Assembly (NCBI GenBank): GCA_013811805.1
Contig: JACCUM010000334.1
Span: forward strand, 1-6,322
DNA length: 6,322 nt
Source: Geodermatophilaceae bacterium
Lineage (GTDB): Bacteria; Actinomycetota; Actinomycetes; Mycobacteriales; Geodermatophilaceae
Direction of reading: 5' to 3'
The notes under the pieces are model-generated. The model was not told the origin of the DNA. It saw nothing but the letters and a program-made list of their open reading frames with translations, and searched no databases. This document shows positions 1 to 4,686 of this stretch, one piece after another. Every line of letters begins with the position of its first letter. The stretch's first letter is position 1. The position numbers were made by a program, and so were the translations under genes.

Positions 1-2346
1 GCGAGCGGCGCACGGGTTGTGGTGCCCGGCACCGTGGTAGCCCTCACCTGTGGCGGCCCGTGCGCCGACTCCACCATCCGATCCTGGACCTTGAGCGGAG
101 AAGTTCTGGTCTTCGCACCGGCGCAGGAGTGGGCGGAACTGGTGCCAGGGACGACGGTGTCCGCGACGGTCAGCATCGCGACGGCCGCACCCCAGGACAT
201 GCTGGTCGGAATTGCCTTTGCCCGAGGTCCTCCCGAGGCAACCGTGGCACCGGATGGCGTGCTCGAGTCGGCTGCCGCCGAGATTCGGGGTGCTCTGCGG
301 GAGCGCGCCGATCAGACGCTGGACTCCGATGAGGCCGGGCTCCTGCGCGGGATCGTCCTGGGGGACACCGCGGGAATGGACGCGGTGCTCGTCGAAGACT
401 TCCGGATCAGTGGCCTGTCCCACCTCACTGCCGTGTCAGGGACCAACTGCGCGATCGTGATAGGCGCCGTAGTCTGGCCCTTGCGCCGCAGCCGGTTTCG
501 TCCCGTCACGCGTGCCATGGTCTGCGCGCTGGCCTTGGCCGCATTCGTCGTGCTCGTCGGACCCCAGCCAAGCGTCCTGCGCGCCGCTGCCATGGGTGCC
601 GTCACGTTGCTGGCCCTGGCTACCGGGCGCATGCGGCAAGCTGTTCCGGCGCTGGCGGCCGCTGTCTTGGTACTCCTGTCCTTCGATCCCGCCTTGGCCC
701 GCGACCTCGGATTCGCTCTGTCCGTCGCGGCGACGGTCGGCATCATCGTCGCGGCCGGTGTCTGGGCACAACAGCTCAGGATCCGCGGAGTGCCGGAGTC
801 GCTGGCCGTCGCGACGTCGGTCTGCGCAGCAGCAGGGCTTTTCACCGCACCGCTGCTCGTGCTGATCGTCGGCAGGGTCAGTCTGATCTCACTTCCGGCC
901 AACCTCTTGGTGGTGCCGGTCGTTGCGATCGTCACCGTGCTGGGCCTGGCCGCGGCTCTGATCACGCCGTTCTCGCCGTGGCTCGGTGAGGTACTGCTGC
1001 GCCTTGTCGACTGGCCGCTGCGCTGGATGGTCTGGATTGCCGAACGCGCTGCGCGCACGCCCGGAGCGGTCGTGCCCTGGCCCTCGGGCCCGGCGGGTGC
1101 CCTGGCTCTCGCGGCGGTCATCGTGGTGGCGGTCGTGGTCCTGCGCAGACGGCGGGTCCGGTGGCTGGCTGCGGCCGTCTGCCTGGGCCTCGTCGTCAGC
1201 GGTCTGTCCATGCGGGTCCTGGTACCCACCTGGCCGCCGACCGGTTGGGCGTTGGTGGCCTGCGATGTGGGCCAGGGAGATGCACTTGTCGTTGGCCTGG
1301 GAGCCGGCCGTGCCGTGGTGCTCGACGCTGGTCCGGACCCGGTACTGGTGGACGGTTGTCTGCGCCGGCTCGGCGTAGATGACGTACCCATGATCCTCCT
1401 CTCGCATTTGCACGCCGATCACGTCGACGGCCTGATCGGCGTTCTTCGTGGGCGGACGGTCGGTGCGATCGCAACCGGCGCCGATCCCCCTCCGCTGGAG
1501 GCATACCGCCGAGTTCGCGCACTGGCAGAACAAGCCGGTGTTCCGGTCGTCGCCCTCCGAGCAGGGCAGACCCGAATGGTCGACCGGGCGAGAGTCGAGG
1601 TACTCGGCCCGGTGGCCCGCTATGTCGGCACCCGGTCCGATCCCAACAATTCTTCCGTCGTTGCGCGGATCAGCATCGGCGCGGTGTCGATGCTGGCAAC
1701 CGGAGACATCGAGTTCGAGGCACAGAGTGATCTGCTGCGTCGGGAGATCGACCTCACCGCCGATGTCCTGAAGGTCGCCCATCATGGCAGTGCCTATCAG
1801 GACCCGGCGTTCCTCACGGCGACGGGAGCGAGTCAGGCGTTGATCTCGGTCGGCGCCGGCAACGACTACGGCCACCCCGACCAGGTGCTTGTGGATCGGC
1901 TGCGCAGTGCGGGGACGGCGGTTCACCGCACCGACGAGCACGGTGACATCGCGGTGCTGAACGGGCCCGGTCCGGATCTCACGGTGGTCGCTCGGGGCGA
2001 CCCGATCCGGGTAGCGGCCAGCACCCCCGGGATGGACCTGCCAAGAGCCGATCGGACGAGCCGACAGCGGATCAGCCGGGGGCCAGGTCGCCGGCTTGCC
2101 TGGAAGCGGTGCTCAGCGCGTCTGCGAGGTCGCGGCTCAGGGTGGCGACCAGGTCAGCGGCCGGTCTGTCCTCGGTCAGCGGATACGTCTGTCCGGCCCA
2201 CAGGTTCAGCACATCGGGATCACCGGCAACCCGCCCAGCCCGACGCAGCGCGGCGGTGGCGTGATGGATCTGCGGATAGGCCACCGGGGCAGTTGAGTGC
2301 TCGGTCAGGAAGCGGTTCTCGATTCCGCGCGCCGACCGCCCGGTGA
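1..2346 (+). CDS. comEC: ComEC/Rec2 family DNA-uptake channel, 5'-truncated, with anomalous C-terminal extension
   Basis: ComEC forms the inner-membrane channel that carries single-stranded DNA into the cytoplasm during natural transformation. Its metallo-beta-lactamase-like domain is proposed to degrade the other strand. The frame is open from base 1, so the true start lies upstream; the GTG at 19 is probably internal. Visible in order: the end of an N-terminal DUF4131-like region; the Competence-domain signature HLTAVSGTN (421-447); about eight to ten hydrophobic segments between roughly 450 and 1230, including LPANLLVVP (892-918); then the beta-lactamase-like domain, with CDVGQGDA (1261-1284), the metal motif HLHADH (1405-1422), a GD pair (1702-1707), HHGS (1780-1791) and GHP (1870-1878). 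All key motifs are intact. Recognisable family sequence ends near 2000 (GDIAV... VVARG). The frame then continues about 110 arginine-rich residues, antisense to the downstream monooxygenase gene, to a stop at 2344-2346. Identity is very secure; the reality of the tail is doubtful. Whether the host is transformable cannot be told. Confidence 0.93.
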   Translation, partial: ASGARVVVPGTVVALTCGGPCADSTIRSWTLSGEVLVFAPAQEWAELVPGTTVSATVSIATAAPQDMLVGIAFARGPPEATVAPDGVLESAAAEIRGALRERADQTLDSDEAGLLRGIVLGDTAGMDAVLVEDFRISGLSHLTAVSGTNCAIVIGAVVWPLRRSRFRPVTRAMVCALALAAFVVLVGPQPSVLRAAAMGAVTLLALATGRMRQAVPALAAAVLVLLSFDPALARDLGFALSVAATVGIIVAAGVWAQQLRIRGVPESLAVATSVCAAAGLFTAPLLVLIVGRVSLISLPANLLVVPVVAIVTVLGLAAALITPFSPWLGEVLLRLVDWPLRWMVWIAERAARTPGAVVPWPSGPAGALALAAVIVVAVVVLRRRRVRWLAAAVCLGLVVSGLSMRVLVPTWPPTGWALVACDVGQGDALVVGLGAGRAVVLDAGPDPVLVDGCLRRLGVDDVPMILLSHLHADHVDGLIGVLRGRTVGAIATGADPPPLEAYRRVRALAEQAGVPVVALRAGQTRMVDRARVEVLGPVARYVGTRSDPNNSSVVARISIGAVSMLATGDIEFEAQSDLLRREIDLTADVLKVAHHGSAYQDPAFLTATGASQALISVGAGNDYGHPDQVLVDRLRSAGTAVHRTDEHGDIAVLNGPGPDLTVVARGDPIRVAASTPGMDLPRADRTSRQRISRGPGRRLAWKRCSARLRGRGSGWRPGQRPVCPRSADTSVRPTGSAHRDHRQPAQPDAARRWRDGSADRPPGQLSARSGSGSRFRAPTAR
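1986..2002. terminator. Candidate GC-rich hairpin near the expected end of comEC
   Basis: GGTCGC (1986-1991) and GCGACC (1997-2002) form a perfect 6-bp stem with a 5-base loop. It sits where family-like ComEC sequence runs out and about 70 bases past the stop of the opposing monooxygenase gene. No T-tract follows on either strand, and the hairpin lies inside the open comEC frame. It could be a U-less terminator for one or both converging genes, or chance pairing in GC-rich coding DNA. Confidence 0.22.
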
Positions 2347-3127
2347 AGGCCCTGGTCAGCCGGGTCCGCCCGGCCAGCGTCAGGACGCCTCGGTGGGCGG
2401 CGGACGTGCCGGCTTCGGGAGAACGCAGAAATGCCGTTCCCAACTGCGCGGCTCTGGCTCCAGCCGCCAGCACCGCGGCCACAGCCGCGCCGGTGCCGAT
2501 CCCACCGGTGCCGACCAAAGGCAGGTCGACCTGCGCGGTCAGGAGTTGCAGAAGAGCCAGCAGTCCGTAGTCCTCACGGTCGTCCCGGTCGACAAAGGAC
2601 CCGCGGTGGCCCCCGGCCTCGATGCCTTGGGCAATCAGGACGTCCGCGCCGGCGGCTGCGGCGTCGGCCGCCTCGAACGGGTCGGTCACCGTCACCCAGA
2701 CTTCCGATCCGGACCCATGCAGGCGCTCTATGATGGCGGCATCCGGGCAGCCGAACGTGAACGAGACGACGGGCACCCGTTCGGCGATGGCCAGGTCGAG
2801 TTTGGCCTCGAACGAGTCGTCGTCGTGGCGCGGCTCACCCAGCATGACTCCAAGCCGATCGGCTTCCGCGGCGATCTCGGTCAGGTAGTCGGCGAAGACA
2901 TCGGGGTCGACAACGGCGTCCGGGACGAAGATGTTGAGTCCGTAAGGCGCGTCGGTGAGCCGCCGTAGCGCCGCCATGTCGACGGCCACGTCCTCGACTG
3001 TCTTGTAGCCCGCGGCCAGGAACCCGAACGCACCGGCTCCGAGAACCGCCGCCGTGAGTTCCGGAGTCGAGGCGCCACCGGCCAGCGGCGCCTGCACGAT
3101 CGGGATGCGCAGTCGGTCGAGGAACAT
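2072..3127 (-). CDS. Nitronate monooxygenase (class I, 2-nitropropane dioxygenase family)
   Basis: This is a 351-residue FMN-dependent TIM-barrel enzyme, a normal length for the family. Members oxidise alkyl nitronates, with propionate 3-nitronate a likely physiological toxin substrate, to carbonyl products and nitrite or nitrate in the cytoplasm. Family hallmarks are PIVQAPLAGG (residues 9-18), QGIEAGGHRG (167-176) with the expected catalytic histidine at H174, the FMN phosphate-binding stretch PLVGTGGIGTG (203-213), LGTAFLRSPE (229-238), FTGRSARG (261-268) and NLWAGQ (308-313). The AGGHRG histidine favours class I nitronate monooxygenase over the related FabK enoyl-ACP reductases, though databases often confuse the two and substrate cannot be read from sequence. 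The ATG at 3125-3127 is the first start and lies just before the conserved N-terminal strand. No strong Shine-Dalgarno precedes it; a -10-like hexamer 7 bases upstream suggests leaderless translation. Its 3' end overlaps the open comEC frame by 275 bases, tail-to-tail. It is divergent from holA. Confidence 0.9.
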   Translation of the reverse strand: MFLDRLRIPIVQAPLAGGASTPELTAAVLGAGAFGFLAAGYKTVEDVAVDMAALRRLTDAPYGLNIFVPDAVVDPDVFADYLTEIAAEADRLGVMLGEPRHDDDSFEAKLDLAIAERVPVVSFTFGCPDAAIIERLHGSGSEVWVTVTDPFEAADAAAAGADVLIAQGIEAGGHRGSFVDRDDREDYGLLALLQLLTAQVDLPLVGTGGIGTGAAVAAVLAAGARAAQLGTAFLRSPEAGTSAAHRGVLTLAGRTRLTRAFTGRSARGIENRFLTEHSTAPVAYPQIHHATAALRRAGRVAGDPDVLNLWAGQTYPLTEDRPAADLVATLSRDLADALSTASRQAGDLAPG

Positions 3128-3134
3128 GATTCTC

Positions 3135-3140
3135 AGGCTA
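3135..3140 (-). promoter_or_regulatory. Candidate -10 element for a leaderless monooxygenase transcript
   Basis: Read on the minus strand this is TAGCCT, which fits the actinobacterial TANNNT -10 pattern. Seven bases (GAGAATC) separate it from the ATG at 3127, so transcription would begin at or next to the A of the start codon. That spacing is typical of leaderless actinobacterial genes and agrees with the lack of a good Shine-Dalgarno sequence. No TTGACA-like -35 is visible; the -35 position is occupied by a tandem repeat. A chance match is possible. Confidence 0.4.
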
Positions 3141-3152
3141 TTCCGCCACCGG

Positions 3153-3174
3153 CGTCGCCCGACGTCGCCCGACG
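3153..3174. repeat. 10-bp tandem direct repeat in the divergent intergenic gap
   Basis: CGTCGCCCGA occurs twice head-to-tail (3153-3162 and 3163-3172), followed by two further matching bases (3173-3174). It lies between the monooxygenase start and holA, and covers the position where the -35 box of the candidate monooxygenase promoter would be. One helical turn per unit would place two bound protein monomers on the same DNA face, so an operator or activator site is conceivable. Slippage in GC-rich DNA is the simpler explanation. The repeat is directly visible; its function is unknown. Confidence 0.6.
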
Positions 3175-3198
3175 CCGCTGGACATCGGGGTCTGGTGC

Positions 3199-3202
3199 GA
3201 GG
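3199..3202 (+). promoter_or_regulatory. Ribosome binding site of holA
   Basis: GAGG lies 8 bases before the ATG at 3211, a normal spacing, and supports that start. An earlier ATG directly abuts the GAGG at 3203 but opens only a three-codon frame (Met-Gln-Ala) whose TGA overlaps the holA ATG, so it is not the gene start. No convincing promoter for holA is seen in the remaining gap. Confidence 0.55.
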
Positions 3203-3210
3203 ATGCAGGC

Positions 3211-4185
3211 ATGACCGACGAGCACGCTGTCGGAGCGCATCTGGCCCTCGGTGACGACGAGTTCCTCCGGTCGAGAACCTCAGCCGATCTCGTCGCGGCG
3301 GCGCGGGCTGCGGACTCCGCTTTGGAGGTCCAGGAGCTCAACGCCTCGGGATCCGAACCTGGGCAGCTGGCAGAGATGCTGGGTCTGTCGCTGTTCGCAC
3401 AGCGTCGGCTCGTCCTCATCGAGGGGACGCACGATGCTGCCAAGGACTTCGCCGAGGCAGTGGCCCAAGCCGTCGAAGCCAGGGACAGTGACCTCGTGCT
3501 CGTACTGACCCACAGCGGCGGAGCGCGGAACAAGGCTTTGGTCGATCGCGTGAAGAGGGCCGGAGCGACGGTGCACGACTGCGCCAAGCTGACTCGACAC
3601 GAGGATCGGTTGCGTTTCATCCGGCGGGAGGCGCAGCGAGCCGGAGGCTCCATCAGTGCGGCCGCGGCCGCGGCGATATTGGACGCGGTCGGAAACGATC
3701 TACGGGAACTTTCGGCCGCCACCGGCCAGTTGGTCTTCGATGCCGGAGGTGAGATCGAGGTCGACGACGTCGCTCGTTACCACCGGGGCCGGGCCGAGAT
3801 CACTGGCTTCTCGGTGGCCGAGCGGGCTCTGGTCGGCGACCTGCCGGCAGCCCTGGAGGCGTTGCGCTGGGCGCTGGACCAAGGGGTGGCCGCGGTACTG
3901 ATCGCCGATGCCCTCGCCGACGGGGTACGGACAGCGGCTCGGGTTGTCTCGGTCGGGCGCGGAGATCCCTACGATCTGGCGCGCACGTTGGGTTTGCCCC
4001 CGTGGAAGGTCAAGCGCGCCCAGCAGCAGGCCCGCGGATGGAAGGTGACCGGACTGCATGAGGCCCTACAGATCGTGGCCAAGGTGAACGCCGACGTGAA
4101 AGGTGTCGCTGCCAGCGCCGACTACGCACTCGAGAGCGCCGTACGTCAGTTGATCGCGGCCAAGGAGAGCAGCGCAGTCTCCTGA
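3211..4185 (+). CDS. holA: DNA polymerase III delta subunit (clamp loader)
   Basis: HolA opens the beta sliding clamp and, with delta-prime and the tau/gamma subunits, loads it onto primed DNA at the replication fork. The protein has 324 residues, a usual length. Family-like landmarks are LALGDDEFLRSR (residues 11-22, first strand and beta-interaction region of domain I), SLFAQRRLVLIE (60-71), DLVLVLTHSGG (94-104), the domain II segment GNDLRELSAATGQL (161-174), the domain III segment LGLPPWKVKRAQQQARGW (260-277), and the C-terminal helix with NADVKGVAASADYALESAVRQL spread over residues 293-314. No Walker A motif is seen, as expected for this non-hydrolysing subunit. In many actinobacteria holA directly follows comEC on the same strand; here a reversed monooxygenase gene separates them, so holA probably needs its own promoter. 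It ends 18 bases from the convergent rpsT. The start is supported by GAGG at 8-base spacing. Confidence 0.93.
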   Translation: MTDEHAVGAHLALGDDEFLRSRTSADLVAAARAADSALEVQELNASGSEPGQLAEMLGLSLFAQRRLVLIEGTHDAAKDFAEAVAQAVEARDSDLVLVLTHSGGARNKALVDRVKRAGATVHDCAKLTRHEDRLRFIRREAQRAGGSISAAAAAAILDAVGNDLRELSAATGQLVFDAGGEIEVDDVARYHRGRAEITGFSVAERALVGDLPAALEALRWALDQGVAAVLIADALADGVRTAARVVSVGRGDPYDLARTLGLPPWKVKRAQQQARGWKVTGLHEALQIVAKVNADVKGVAASADYALESAVRQLIAAKESSAVS

Positions 4186-4218
4186 GCACGCAGAGATCCC
4201 GGCTCAGAGCGAGGAGAC
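4177..4218. terminator. Candidate bidirectional terminator between convergent holA and rpsT
   Basis: The left arm GTCTCC-TGAGC (4177-4187) pairs with the right arm GCTCA (4202-4206) plus GGAGAC (4213-4218). A 6-base bulge (4207-4212) lies on the right and a 14-base loop (4188-4201) lies between the arms. Eleven base pairs form in two blocks. The holA stop (4183-4185) and the rpsT stop (complement of 4204-4206) sit opposite each other in the inner stem. There is no T-tract, so it would be a U-less actinobacterial-type terminator or an RNA 3'-end stabiliser. The repeat is visible; the function is inferred. Confidence 0.4.
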
Positions 4219-4464
4219 CTTCTTGGCCATCGCAGACTTGCGGTTGGCCGCCTGGTTCTTGTGGATCACGCCTTTGCTCGCGGCCTTGTCCAGCGCACGG
4301 GAGGCCTTGAGCAGCTCCTCGGTGGCCGTGCTCGCGTCACCGGAGTCGGCAGCAGAGCGAAACTTGCGGACCGAGGTCTTCAGCGCAGACCTGACGGCTG
4401 CATTGCGCTGACGGGCCTTCTCGTTGGTCTTGATCCGCTTGATCTGGGATTTGATGTTCGCCAC
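4204..4464 (-). CDS. rpsT: Small ribosomal subunit protein S20
   Basis: S20 binds 16S rRNA early in 30S assembly. The 86-residue, lysine/arginine- and alanine-rich helical protein begins with the classic MANIKSQIKRIKTNEKA, carries the RNRAV-like RNAAVRSALKT segment (residues 20-30), and closes with KGVIHKNQAANRKSAMAKKV (64-83). Length and sequence are complete and typical. The start codon is GTG (complement of 4462-4464), fixed by alignment of the MANIK start and by a GAAGG Shine-Dalgarno upstream. As in many bacteria it is monocistronic, lying between holA (convergent, 18-base gap) and lepA (divergent, 222-base gap). In E. coli S20 represses its own translation; whether the roughly 100-base leader here does so cannot be judged. 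Confidence 0.97.
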   Translation of the reverse strand: MANIKSQIKRIKTNEKARQRNAAVRSALKTSVRKFRSAADSGDASTATEELLKASRALDKAASKGVIHKNQAANRKSAMAKKVSSL

Positions 4465-4473
4465 GCGTGAAAG

Positions 4474-4478
4474 CCTTC
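4474..4478 (-). promoter_or_regulatory. Ribosome binding site of rpsT
   Basis: On the minus strand the sequence reads GAGGCGAAGG just upstream of the gene. GAAGG lies 9 bases before the GTG start and supports that non-ATG start codon. Confidence 0.6.
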
Positions 4479-4573
4479 GCCTCGTTGTGATCGGGAGTGT
4501 GATGATCGGACGTGCCGGTGGAACGGGTGAGGCGCCATGCGACCGCCTACAGCTGCGTCAGCACCGACACATC

Positions 4574-4579
4574 AGGCTA
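4574..4579 (-). promoter_or_regulatory. Candidate -10 element for rpsT
   Basis: On the minus strand this reads TAGCCT, a TANNNT-type -10 and the same hexamer proposed for the monooxygenase gene. Transcription from it would give a leader of about 100 bases before the rpsT GTG. No recognisable -35 lies 16-18 bases upstream, so this is a weak call. Confidence 0.25.
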
Positions 4580-4594
4580 CCAGCGCGCCGCGCG

Positions 4595-4600
4595 TACGAT
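4595..4600 (+). promoter_or_regulatory. Candidate -10 element for lepA
   Basis: TACGAT fits the TANNNT -10 pattern on the plus strand and would leave a leader of about 80 bases before the lepA GTG. No TTGACA-like -35 or TG extension accompanies it. It overlaps a CGTACG palindrome, so chance is a real possibility. The remainder of the 222-base gap between rpsT and lepA holds no other signal I can support. Confidence 0.2.
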
Positions 4601-4686
4601 CGCATCGAGGGATCCCAAGCACCCGTGGGACCATGAACGGGCCGCCCGCATCGGCGCGTCCCGACCCACGTACGAGATGGATCTGA

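Noticed and set aside
312..1391. 359-residue open frame on the minus strand inside comEC
   Set aside because: It is antisense to intact ComEC motifs; the product is Thr/Arg/Ala-rich low-complexity sequence with no family signature, as expected of a shadow frame in GC-rich DNA.
889..1941. 350-residue open frame on the minus strand inside comEC
   Set aside because: It covers the conserved ComEC membrane and metallo-beta-lactamase region in antisense, shows no recognisable domain, and has no start signal.
2297..2968. 223-residue plus-strand frame inside the monooxygenase gene
   Set aside because: It is antisense to conserved FMN-binding and catalytic motifs, resembles no family, and is Gly/Arg/Gln-rich.
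3203..3214. Three-codon frame (Met-Gln-Ala-stop) overlapping the holA start codon as ATGA
   Set aside because: Its ATG abuts the GAGG ribosome binding site with no spacing, so it could hardly be initiated; it is most likely chance.
3138..3722. 194-residue minus-strand frame over the start of holA
   Set aside because: It is a Ser/Arg/Ala-rich shadow of holA with no domain and no promoter or ribosome binding site of its own.
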